From contig NZ_JAIWOF010000139.1 in the NCBI RefSeq assembly GCF_020217025.1, forward strand, positions 1 to 16,374: a DNA stretch of 16,374 nucleotides, read 5' to 3'. Below, in pieces: positions 7,664 through 13,859 of this stretch (its first letter is position 1; every line of letters starts with the position of its first letter). The DNA comes from Flavobacterium sp. (GTDB taxonomy: Bacteria; Bacteroidota; Bacteroidia; Flavobacteriales; Flavobacteriaceae). A program made the translations under genes and the position numbers. The notes under the pieces are model-generated. The model did not search any database, was not told the DNA's origin, and saw only the letters and a list, made by a program, of their open reading frames with translations.

Positions 7664-8722
7664 TTAATCAATTGATTTCACAACAGCTTTTTCCGCCTCT
7701 TTTCTAGTTCCATCAAAACCATCAACTCCTGAAACGGTGGTATATTTTAATACATAACGCTTTCCTGGATTGATTCGGTTGTACACACTTTGACACATTA
7801 AAGTTGCTTCGTGGAATCCACATAAAATCAACTTTAATTTTCCTGGATATATGTTTACGTCGCCAATCGCATAAATTCCGTCGATGTTGGTTTGATAATC
7901 TAAAGCGTTATTTACTTTGATAGCGTTCTTTTCGATTTCCAATCCCCAGTTGGCAATTGGTCCTAATTTTGGCGTTAGTCCGAAAAGTGGAATAAAATAA
8001 TCGCATTCTGCTTTCATTCTGGCACCGTTAACTTCAATGTCAACAGCTGTAATTCTTTCGCTACCGTTAAACCCAACAACTTCTGCAGGAGTAACTAATT
8101 TAATTTTTCCAGCATTCTTCAATTCTTGTACTTTTTCAACCGAATCTAAAGCACCACGAAATTCGTTTCTTCTGTGAACTAAAGTCACGGAATTTGCTAC
8201 ATTCGATAAAAAAATGCTCCAATCTAAAGCAGAGTCACCTCCACCTGCGATTACGATGTTTTTTCCACGATATTTTTCTGGATCTTTTACGAAGTAATCT
8301 ACTCCACGATCTTCTTTTTCGTAGAATTCAATATCTTTTAAAATAGGCTTTCTTGGTTCGAAAGTTCCTAAACCACCTGCAATAGCAATTGCTTTTGCTT
8401 GGTGTTTTGTACCTTCGTTAGTGGTTACTATAAAAGTTCCGTCTTCTAATTTTTCAATAGTTTCAGCGGTTTCTCCCAAGGTAAATCCCGGTTGAAACTG
8501 TTTGATTTGTTCCATTAAATTCGTTACCAAGTCTCCCGCTAAAACTGAAGGATAACCCGGAATATCGAAAATTGGTTTTTTAGGATACAATTCTGCTAAT
8601 TGCCCGCCAGGTTGTGGCAAAGCATCAATGATATGACATTTAAGTTGTAAAAGTCCCGCTTCGAAAACGGCAAAAAGTCCCGTAGGACCAGCACCGATAA
8701 TAAGAATATCTGTTTGAATCAT
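7664..8722 (-). CDS. Ferredoxin--NADP+ reductase, thioredoxin-reductase type
   Basis: Flavoprotein of 352 residues that moves electrons between NADPH and ferredoxin. The FAD-binding GAGPTG is at 10-15, a PGGQLAELYP segment follows, the NADPH-binding GGGDSALDW is at 160-168 with VHRRNEFRG at 182-190, and a GIYAIGDV segment near residue 290 closes the FAD site. No CxxC disulfide is present, which separates it from thioredoxin reductase and fits the YumC-type ferredoxin reductases. A C-terminal extension of the kind seen in these FNRs follows. It leads a group with a secreted protein and a 2Fe-2S ferredoxin, both spaced 1 base apart. No exact TAnnTTTG was found upstream, so it may be read from nfu or mrp. 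Confidence 0.9.
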   Translation of the reverse strand: MIQTDILIIGAGPTGLFAVFEAGLLQLKCHIIDALPQPGGQLAELYPKKPIFDIPGYPSVLAGDLVTNLMEQIKQFQPGFTLGETAETIEKLEDGTFIVTTNEGTKHQAKAIAIAGGLGTFEPRKPILKDIEFYEKEDRGVDYFVKDPEKYRGKNIVIAGGGDSALDWSIFLSNVANSVTLVHRRNEFRGALDSVEKVQELKNAGKIKLVTPAEVVGFNGSERITAVDIEVNGARMKAECDYFIPLFGLTPKLGPIANWGLEIEKNAIKVNNALDYQTNIDGIYAIGDVNIYPGKLKLILCGFHEATLMCQSVYNRINPGKRYVLKYTTVSGVDGFDGTRKEAEKAVVKSID

Positions 8723-8798
8723 TTTTTTAATTTTGAAAGTAGCAAAGTAACAAACTAGTACAATGTAGAAATATGATTTATGTCATACTATTGCTTTA

Positions 8799-9038
8799 CT
8801 AAGCAATATTTTCTACGGTTTCAATTTGAGGTACGTATTTTTTGATTGTAGTTTCTACACCAGCTTTCATAGTGCTGATACTTAAACTACAATTGGTACA
8901 TGCACCTTCTAAACGAACTTTAACATGTTTGTCTTCAATAATTTCTACTAATGAGATGTTGCCACCATCCGAATTCAAAAACGGACGAATTTCGTCTAAC
9001 GCTTTTTCAACATTCTCTTTTATTTCTAATGTAGTCAT
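8799..9038 (-). CDS. NifU-like Fe-S scaffold/carrier protein (Nfu C-domain)
   Basis: 79-residue single-domain Nfu protein that carries an Fe-S cluster and hands it to target proteins. It has the family core IRPFLNSDGGNISLVEI and the cluster-binding CTNC (C47, C50). It lies between mrp and the ferredoxin reductase cluster on the same strand, which fits a shared role in Fe-S protein maturation. An 83-residue or longer form is common, so this is essentially full length. Confidence 0.93.
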   Translation of the reverse strand: MTTLEIKENVEKALDEIRPFLNSDGGNISLVEIIEDKHVKVRLEGACTNCSLSISTMKAGVETTIKKYVPQIETVENIA

Positions 9039-9047
9039 ATTTTTTTT

Positions 9048-9116
9048 AGTTTTCAGTCGCAGTTTTCAGTCGCAGTAAACAGCTTAAACGGTAAACTGAG
9101 ACTGTAAACTGAATAC
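9048..9116. repeat. Two pairs of 13-bp tandem repeats between nfu and mrp
   Basis: AGTTTTCAGTCGC occurs twice in perfect tandem (9048-9060, 9061-9073). A second pair, GTAAACTGAGACT and GTAAACTGAATAC (9091-9103, 9104-9116), also has a 13-base period. The two pairs are roughly inverse complements, so the spacer could fold into an imperfect hairpin in the mrp-nfu transcript. Similar AAACTG/CGACTG strings occur between genes in flavobacteria; their role is not known to me. Confidence 0.6.
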
Positions 9117-10255
9117 TATTTTTTTACAGCAGAACAACCTGCCATTGTTGTTATTTTGATAGCTTCTGTTGGCGGTAATGTTTCGTTGCGATTTACCGTT
9201 TCTTGCACTACATTTCTTGTAATATTTTCGAAAACACCCTCTAAAACCGAAGCCGTTTGCAATGCTGCTGGGCGACCGTAATCTCCAGCCTCACGAATAC
9301 TTTGTACTAATGGCACTTCACCTAATAAAGGCACTTGTAAATCTTCTGCTAAGTTTTTAGCACCTTCTTTACCAAAGATATAATATTTATTTTCAGGAAG
9401 TTCTTCTGGTGTGAAATATGCCATATTTTCGATAATTCCTAAAACAGGAACATTAATCGATTCTGACATGAACATTGAAACTCCTTTTTTAGCATCGGCT
9501 AAAGCAACTGCTTGAGGTGTACTTACTACAACAGCTCCTGTAATTGGCAACGATTGCATAATTGATAAGTGAATATCGCCTGTTCCCGGTGGTAAATCGA
9601 TTAGCATGAAATCTAATTCACCCCAGTTAGCATCAAAAATCATTTGATTTAGAGCTTTAGCTGCCATTGGACCTCTCCAAATAACCGCTTGGTCAGGTTT
9701 TGTGAAAAATCCGATAGACAAAATCTCAACTCCGTAACTTGCAACCGGTTGCATTTTTGATTTTCCATCCACCTCAACTGAAATAGGTTTTGAGTTTTCG
9801 ACATCAAACATGATTGGCATTGATGGTCCATAAATATCAGCATCTAAAACACCAACTTTGAATCCCATTTTAGCTAAAGTTACCGCAAGATTTGCTGTAA
9901 TTGTAGATTTTCCTACACCACCTTTTCCTGAAGCAACAGCAATAATATTTGAAATTCCAGGAATTTGTTTTCCACGAATTAAATTTGGATTTTCTGGTTT
10001 TTCTGGCGCTTCAACTTTGATGTTTACTTTTACTTTGGCTTTTTCGTAAACTTTTTCGTGAATTACTTTTATGATATCAACTTCTGCACGTTTTTTAATA
10101 TGTAAAGCTGGTGTTGATAATAGTAAATCTACCACAACCTCATCGCCAAAAGTAATTACATTTTGAACTGCTCCACTTTCCACCATGTTTTTACCTTCAC
10201 CTGCAACCGAAATAGTTTCTAATGCAGCTAAAATTTCTTTTCTATCTAATTTCAT
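9116..10255 (-). CDS. mrp: Mrp/ApbC/NBP35-family P-loop ATPase, Fe-S cluster carrier
   Basis: Fe-S cluster carrier ATPase of 379 residues. An N-terminal MIP18/DUF59 domain covers about 1-85. The P-loop ATPase follows with deviant Walker A GKGGVGKST at 110-118, the DADIYGPSMP segment and the Walker-B-like LIDLPPGTGD. The family's usual CxxC, which bridges a cluster across the dimer, is not present: after ENMAYF the sequence reads TPEELPENKYYIFG. The only cysteine in the protein is C374 in the C-terminal tail. I believe other Bacteroidota homologues share the replaced segment, so this is probably lineage-typical, but cluster binding is then unexplained. It is first in a run with nfu and redox genes. 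Confidence 0.92.
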   Translation of the reverse strand: MKLDRKEILAALETISVAGEGKNMVESGAVQNVITFGDEVVVDLLLSTPALHIKKRAEVDIIKVIHEKVYEKAKVKVNIKVEAPEKPENPNLIRGKQIPGISNIIAVASGKGGVGKSTITANLAVTLAKMGFKVGVLDADIYGPSMPIMFDVENSKPISVEVDGKSKMQPVASYGVEILSIGFFTKPDQAVIWRGPMAAKALNQMIFDANWGELDFMLIDLPPGTGDIHLSIMQSLPITGAVVVSTPQAVALADAKKGVSMFMSESINVPVLGIIENMAYFTPEELPENKYYIFGKEGAKNLAEDLQVPLLGEVPLVQSIREAGDYGRPAALQTASVLEGVFENITRNVVQETVNRNETLPPTEAIKITTMAGCSAVKK

Positions 10256-10326
10256 TTTTTTGAGTTTTAAATAAATCAGTTTAAAACAGAATAACTTACG
10301 TTTTTATTCAGACTGATTTTAGATTG

Positions 10327-10334
10327 CAAAGATA
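10327..10334 (-). promoter_or_regulatory. -7 element of mrp
   Basis: TATCTTTG on the minus strand is an exact TAnnTTTG, about 72 bases ahead of the mrp ATG. The nearest upstream TTG is 26 bases away, so the -33 element is unclear. Confidence 0.5.
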
Positions 10335-10382
10335 ACTAAAAATAAAAAAACTAATAAAAACAAGACTTAGCGAGTTTTTATT

Positions 10383-10413
10383 AAAATTGTTGAACAAAAA
10401 GTTGAACAATTTT
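10383..10413. repeat. 13-bp inverted repeat in the divergent mrp / small-gene region
   Basis: AAAATTGTTGAAC (10383-10395) and GTTGAACAATTTT (10401-10413) are inverse complements with a single mismatch and an AAAAA spacer; GTTGAACAA also appears as a direct repeat. It overlaps the -33 position of the plus-strand promoter at 10420, so it could be an operator. The rest of the 338 bases between mrp and the first tiny gene is AT-rich, with promoter elements and one 17-codon ORF (10537-10590). Confidence 0.5.
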
Positions 10414-10419
10414 ACGAAT

Positions 10420-10462
10420 TACCTTTGCAATTATTTATTGTTAATAATTGACTATATTTTTG
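10420..10462 (+). promoter_or_regulatory. Candidate promoters of the tiny-gene operon
   Basis: Two exact TAnnTTTG elements face right: TACCTTTG at 10420-10427 and TATTTTTG at 10455-10462. Either would give a leader of roughly 130-165 bases to the 51-codon gene. A TTG lies 15 bases ahead of the first. Confidence 0.4.
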
Positions 10463-10593
10463 GCAAATTTAACTATAATAATTCTAAATAACTAATTGAT
10501 AACATTTGATTAACTAATAAAAATAATAACATATTAATGGCTTCAAATATTTTTTATACATTAGCGAAAGATATTTTAATAATGAAATAATTT

Positions 10594-10749
10594 ATGAGTA
10601 GTAAGAAGGATAATAGACCATTTTTTTGGGAAAAAGATTTTGATGGAAAAAAAAGAAAAGTGTATGCTGACAAAGAAGGACTTTTCGATGGATTGGGAGA
10701 AATATTAGGAAGTGTAGTTAAAGAAATATTTAAAGTATTTAAAAAGTAA
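10594..10749 (+). CDS. Small protein of unknown function, 51 aa
   Basis: ATG at 10594, stop at 10747-10749. The protein is basic and Phe/Lys-rich: it begins MSSKKDNRPFFWEKDFDGKK, continues through VYADKEGLFDGLGEILG, and ends with a probable amphipathic helix VVKEIFKVFKK. No signal peptide or known motif is visible. It is followed after 3 bases by a 36-codon ORF and then by a strong terminator, and is preceded by rightward -7 elements, all consistent with a real transcript. Codon use (AAA, GAA, TTT, GGA) resembles real genes of the window better than the 79-codon ORF on the opposite strand does. Function unknown. Confidence 0.6.
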   Translation: MSSKKDNRPFFWEKDFDGKKRKVYADKEGLFDGLGEILGSVVKEIFKVFKK

Positions 10750-10752
10750 AAT

Positions 10753-10863
10753 ATGTTAAAGAAAATATTAAACAAAGTTTCATTTTTTTTCAAAACTTGT
10801 AATAATTGCGGAGAATACGAAAAAGATTGTGAATGTCCGTTTGGACCAAATATAGACGACTAA
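10753..10863 (+). CDS. Small cysteine-rich protein of unknown function, 36 aa
   Basis: ATG at 10753, TAA at 10861-10863. The sequence starts MLKKILNKVSFFFK and continues with four cysteines in the pattern C16-x2-C19-x6-C26-x-C28, ending acidic (PNIDD). The CNNC and CEC pairs could bind zinc or another metal, but this is inference. The gene sits 3 bases after the 51-aa gene and its stop codon touches the terminator stem, so the two appear to be co-transcribed. Function unknown. Confidence 0.55.
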   Translation: MLKKILNKVSFFFKTCNNCGEYEKDCECPFGPNIDD

Positions 10864-10892
10864 AAAAGACTTATAGAGATATAAGTCTTTTT
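10863..10892. terminator. Strong bidirectional terminator
   Basis: A perfect 13-bp stem, AAAAAGACTTATA (10863-10875) with TATAAGTCTTTTT (10880-10892), closes on a GAGA tetraloop. The plus strand continues into GTTTTTTT and the minus strand into TTTTTTA. It serves both the tiny-gene operon and the converging gene at 10920. Confidence 0.88.
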
Positions 10893-10919
10893 GTTTTTTT
10901 TACTATTTACTTAACCTGA

Positions 10920-11819
10920 CTAATCGTTATCAAAATCAATTTTAGATTGCTCATTTCTTAAAATATGATTGATAATGCGGTTAATCTTGTATGATTTATT
11001 AATATAGGTATTTACAGATTTTTCAAATTTTTGCTTTATTTCAAGTTCAACCTCTAAAATATCTCCCTTTGCAAATGCCTCCCCGTTATCAATTCTTTTT
11101 TGAAAATTAGGATCGCTTATCTTAACTGATATTTTATTTCCTTTAAAATAAAAGTCGGATTTTAATTTATCATCAAAAGAAATTCTAATAATATTTAAAG
11201 TAGCTGCAATTACAATGTTTTTTTCTCCTTCAAGTATTTTTTCAGATTTAACAGACATGTATTCAAACTCATCTTTATTAACTCTAACAAGAGGCTTTTC
11301 GTTTTTATCTGTTATCTCATATGCAGTTATTGAATTATCATTTTCCAATGTTTCAAAACTTTGTGAAAGTGCATCTTTGACAATTGCATTATTTTCATAA
11401 ATATTGGCTACAAAATTTTCAATATAAATTACTTGCCCTTTTTCATTTTCAATTTTAACCTTATTTCTTTCATTGGTTTGTGATTTAACTTCACCTCCCT
11501 TTAAAAATTTCTTCAACTCTATTAATCCAACGAAACCACCAATTACGGCACTTGCCACTTGGACATTTTCGGAAGTAAGTAAGTTTTTCAAATTATCAAA
11601 TGCCGTTTCAACTAAATCGATATGAACAAGAAAACTTCCTTTTTGAAGTGCCTTAATTTTAATGTCGATTTTCTTACCCGTGTTTAATTCATTATTAACC
11701 TCCTGAATAATAGAACTTGTATGTAGTAAATTGTTAATTAAAACATTAGCATCTATTTGATGTTGTTCTCCGTCAAATTTAATTTTAAACTCTGTATCCA
11801 AAATATTTTTTTTAGTCAT
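10920..11819 (-). CDS. Protein of unknown function downstream of the serine recombinase
   Basis: 299 residues from the ATG at 11819; a TTG lies one codon upstream. The N-terminal half (about 8-75) reads FKIKFDGEQHQIDANVLI followed by a helical stretch and IDIKIKALQKGSFLVHIDL. This resembles a loose group of proteins seen near phage and mobile-element genes, which I cannot name with confidence. A short hydrophobic stretch (ASAVIGGFVGLIEL) near 90-105 could be a membrane-associated helix. The C-terminal half is beta-rich and charged. It starts 35 bases after the recombinase stop and is probably co-transcribed with it. Convergent with the tiny-gene operon. Confidence 0.7.
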   Translation of the reverse strand: MTKKNILDTEFKIKFDGEQHQIDANVLINNLLHTSSIIQEVNNELNTGKKIDIKIKALQKGSFLVHIDLVETAFDNLKNLLTSENVQVASAVIGGFVGLIELKKFLKGGEVKSQTNERNKVKIENEKGQVIYIENFVANIYENNAIVKDALSQSFETLENDNSITAYEITDKNEKPLVRVNKDEFEYMSVKSEKILEGEKNIVIAATLNIIRISFDDKLKSDFYFKGNKISVKISDPNFQKRIDNGEAFAKGDILEVELEIKQKFEKSVNTYINKSYKINRIINHILRNEQSKIDFDND

Positions 11820-11854
11820 CAAATATAGTATTAAATAAGGAAATGATTTATAAA

Positions 11855-12478
11855 TTATACCTCTATCATCTTCTTAATTTTTTGCACCGTCCCGCTACTC
11901 TTATCTGTAAGCTTCATTGTTTTTCTTACTGAATAACCTTGTTTCAATAATTTAACGATGTCTTTATGTTCGTTTAGTAAAGTTTCTTCGTCTTTTTTGA
12001 AGCCTTCTTTTCTTCCCACCTTTCCGCCATTCTTTCTAAAACTCTCATAGCCTGATTTTATTCTTTGTCTAATTTGATTTTTTTCCATTTCGCTCACCGA
12101 TGTAAGAATTTGAATTAAAAACTGCGACATTGCGTTTATTTCGCATTTATCATTCAATGTTTCAATATTATGGTTTTTGATATAAAGAGAAATACAATTT
12201 TCGTTTAACAACTGAATTGTTTTTAAAACTTCGATTGTATTTCTTCCCAATCTACTTAACTCCCAGCATAGCACTTTATCAATTTTGTTTGATTTGATAA
12301 AGTTTATCATTTTCATAAGTTGAGGTCTTTCTTCATTTGTTTTTGCTCCGGAGATTTTTTCCTCGAAAACGCTCACAACCTCATAATTCATTCTATTTGA
12401 GAATTCTTTTAATTCTTCTGTTTGTCTTTTATAATCTTGACTATTCGTCGAAACTCTGGCGTATATAACTACTTTCAT
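11855..12478 (-). CDS. Serine recombinase, resolvase/invertase family
   Basis: Small DNA recombinase of 207 residues that cuts and rejoins DNA through a serine. The catalytic domain opens with VVIYARVST (S10, with R8), then VFEEKISGAKTNEERPQL, and CWELSRLGRNTIEV with the conserved arginines R76 and R79. A long helix near 120-145 (EMEKNQIRQRIKSGYE) and a basic arm (RKNGGKVGRKEG) lead to a C-terminal helix-turn-helix at about 165-205 (IVKLLKQGYSVRKTMKLTDKSSGTVQKI). The length is that of resolvases and invertases, not large integrases. Its upstream region carries repeated GTATC/GATAC boxes that may be its target. No transposase or invertible promoter is recognised next to it. Confidence 0.93.
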   Translation of the reverse strand: MKVVIYARVSTNSQDYKRQTEELKEFSNRMNYEVVSVFEEKISGAKTNEERPQLMKMINFIKSNKIDKVLCWELSRLGRNTIEVLKTIQLLNENCISLYIKNHNIETLNDKCEINAMSQFLIQILTSVSEMEKNQIRQRIKSGYESFRKNGGKVGRKEGFKKDEETLLNEHKDIVKLLKQGYSVRKTMKLTDKSSGTVQKIKKMIEV

Positions 12479-12480
12479 TT

Positions 12481-12574
12481 GTATCGTTTTAATATTTTAT
12501 ATTATAAAGATACGGATAGTGTATCAAATAACCTCACCTTTATAGATTAAAATGATACATTTTATAAATGATAC
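12481..12574. promoter_or_regulatory. Candidate recombinase binding/res site upstream of the serine recombinase
   Basis: Five GTATC/GATAC pentamers lie in the 150 bases ahead of the recombinase: GTATC at 12481 and 12521, GATAC at 12509, 12554 and 12570. Two pairs are inverted, spanning 33 bp (12481-12513) and 38 bp (12521-12558), and the last two are direct repeats in an ATGATACA context. Resolvases commonly bind inverted subsites of 25-34 bp next to their own gene. A near-consensus -7 element (TATCTTTA) overlaps one box, so the protein may also control its own expression. Not a confirmed site. Confidence 0.4.
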
Positions 12575-12602
12575 AATTTTCAGTTAAATTGGCTTCAAAA
12601 AA

Positions 12603-12628
12603 AACCTCATCGTTATTTTGATGAGGTT
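12603..12628 (-). terminator. Terminator after the membrane-protein gene
   Basis: A 9-bp stem, AACCTCATC (12603-12611) with GATGAGGTT (12620-12628), has an 8-base loop and a T-run on the minus strand. It abuts the stop codon at 12629-12631. Its core stem matches the terminator at 13804. Confidence 0.8.
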
Positions 12629-13135
12629 CTATTTATTCAAGTTGTATTCTTGTAAGTTATCAACGCATTTTTCAATAACATCACTACTTATATTCTTTCC
12701 GTCTATCTTGTCGAAGTCAATATCAAAAGTTTTGGCAATTCTTGGATATTCAGCTAAAATCTCTTCAAAGTCCTTTTCTTTTTTAAACTTTTTTAATTGC
12801 TTAATCATACCTGACATCCAATCATAGGAAACTTCTGGACTAACATTTTCATTTCGTATATAAAACAACTCTTCATTTGTAATGTCAAAATATTTATACA
12901 TCAAATCATTCGTGTTTTCAACTTTAACCCCATTGTTATAGTTTCTCAATGCTGTTGCAATTCCCGAATATTTATTCATACAAACACCTACTAAATCATT
13001 ACTATAATTGTTTGATTTAAGCGCACAATTAATTGCTATCATATTCACAATAAGCATTGTTATTATGCCTAATCTCTCGAAGTCCTTAAAAGTTAACTTC
13101 GTCAAAATACCCTTCATTATATTTATTGTTTTCAT
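12629..13135 (-). CDS. Protein of unknown function with one N-terminal membrane segment
   Basis: 168 residues from the ATG at 13135. A probable transmembrane helix spans about 22-39 (LGIITMLIVNMIAINCAL). The remaining 130 residues are soluble, helical and charged, with no motif I recognise. An upstream start at 13189 would overlap the preceding gene by 23 bases. The internal ATG is preferred because its leader matches that of the upstream gene: AATATTAAC, 15-16 bases, then ATTATGAAAA in both. It forms a two-gene unit with the 110-aa gene and ends at a terminator. Function unknown. Confidence 0.65.
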   Translation of the reverse strand: MKTINIMKGILTKLTFKDFERLGIITMLIVNMIAINCALKSNNYSNDLVGVCMNKYSGIATALRNYNNGVKVENTNDLMYKYFDITNEELFYIRNENVSPEVSYDWMSGMIKQLKKFKKEKDFEEILAEYPRIAKTFDIDFDKIDGKNISSDVIEKCVDNLQEYNLNK

Positions 13136-13166
13136 AATTCTATTATTATTGGTGGTTAATATTTTA

Positions 13167-13499
13167 TTATAATGGTAAATCATTGTCAATCGGATTGTTC
13201 AATATTTCTAATGCATTTTCAAATCTATTGATTACATCATCGGAATTAGTCATAATTAATTCATAAGAGGCTCTTTTGTCGTGTTTACACATTCCGCTAT
13301 CATTTAATAATTTATGACATCTATTACTCTCTTCATCAAAATAACATCCAAGGTCTGGTGTTAGTTTATTATCGCTAAACAACACAAAAAATGCAGTCGC
13401 CAATCCATCTAACTTTTTTAATGTTAAATACAATTCAAAATCCATGTCCACTACTTCACTTACACCATCTCTCGTTTTTAATAATTTTACTTTTTTCAT
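13167..13499 (-). CDS. Protein of unknown function, 110 aa
   Basis: The start MKKVKLLKTRDGVSEVVDM is followed by a helical region (FELYLTLKKLDGLATAFFVLF, about 21-41). A Cys/His-containing loop follows: C52, C61, H62, C71 and H73. The Cys/His spacing could bind a metal, but no known zinc-finger pattern fits. The acidic C-terminal part is helical. It is the first gene of a two-gene minus-strand unit; the gap to the next ATG is 31 bases. A long leader of about 135 bases with a small hairpin and a possible 7-codon ORF precedes it. Function unknown. Confidence 0.7.
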   Translation of the reverse strand: MKKVKLLKTRDGVSEVVDMDFELYLTLKKLDGLATAFFVLFSDNKLTPDLGCYFDEESNRCHKLLNDSGMCKHDKRASYELIMTNSDDVINRFENALEILNNPIDNDLPL

Positions 13500-13511
13500 A
13501 ATTTTTATTTT

Positions 13512-13535
13512 TTAGTTGTTAATATTTTTAGACAT
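13512..13535 (-). CDS. Possible 7-codon leader ORF
   Basis: ATG at 13533-13535 encodes MSKNINN and stops at 13512, 12 bases ahead of the 110-aa gene. It is preceded at about 9 bases by GAGGTGGG, an unusually good Shine-Dalgarno match for this group. That match is directly attached to a TCGCT/AGCGA hairpin (13548-13561). It may be chance, or a regulatory leader. Confidence 0.25.
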   Translation of the reverse strand: MSKNINN

Positions 13536-13642
13536 AGAAATCCCACCTCGCTTAATAGCGAATTTTTTAAAATTCAATTATAAATGCCTGTTGTATAACT
13601 CTTAACAGAAAATCGTTGCGAGTATGTTTTTGATTTCTTTTA

Positions 13643-13650
13643 CAAATGTA
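13643..13650 (-). promoter_or_regulatory. -7 element of the two-gene unknown unit
   Basis: TACATTTG on the minus strand matches TAnnTTTG and lies about 145 bases ahead of the 110-aa gene. No TTG at normal spacing was found upstream. Confidence 0.4.
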
Positions 13651-13796
13651 TATCGAAAAAAGTATAAAAAAACATATCAAAAAATTTGGAAATTAATCAA
13701 GTCAGGAAGTTTGCGGATTGTTTGAAATGTTAAAATTATGTTAACAAATGAAAGGTCTTATAAACGCTCAATTCTTAAAAAATATTTTTTTTTGAT
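13651..13796. other. Intergenic stretch with nothing recognised
   Basis: Together with the leader at 13500-13650, this makes about 360 bases without a substantial gene. This part is AT-rich. Apart from a TTATGTTAACA string near 13737, I see no repeat, RNA or conserved element. The plus-strand frame beginning at 13738 runs into the antisense of the methyltransferase gene and looks like a shadow. Confidence 0.5.
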
Positions 13797-13803
13797 AAAA
13801 AAA

Positions 13804-13830
13804 CCTCATCAAAAAATTCATTTGATGAGG
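13804..13830 (-). terminator. Terminator after the methyltransferase gene
   Basis: CCTCATCAAA (13804-13813) pairs with TTTGATGAGG (13821-13830) around a 7-base loop. On the minus strand seven T residues follow. It is 30 bases past the stop codon at 13860. Confidence 0.85.
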
Positions 13831-13859
13831 TCGATTTTGTATCTTTTGAAAATTCAATA

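Noticed and set aside
10554..10793. 79-codon minus-strand ORF opposite the tiny genes
   Set aside because: It is a low-complexity Phe/Leu/Ser/Asn translation antisense to the two better-supported plus-strand genes and runs across the 3-base gap between them.
10360..13575. Possible island-flanking direct repeats (TAGCGAGTTTTTATTAAAATT near 10368 and TAGCGAATTTTTTAAAATT near 13556)
   Set aside because: The match is imperfect and mostly A/T, so it is likely chance in DNA of this composition.
13580..13625. Integron attC-like string around TGTTGTATAACTCTTAACAG
   Set aside because: The short inverted pieces do not fit the attC core consensus, and no integrase of the tyrosine type or cassette array is present.
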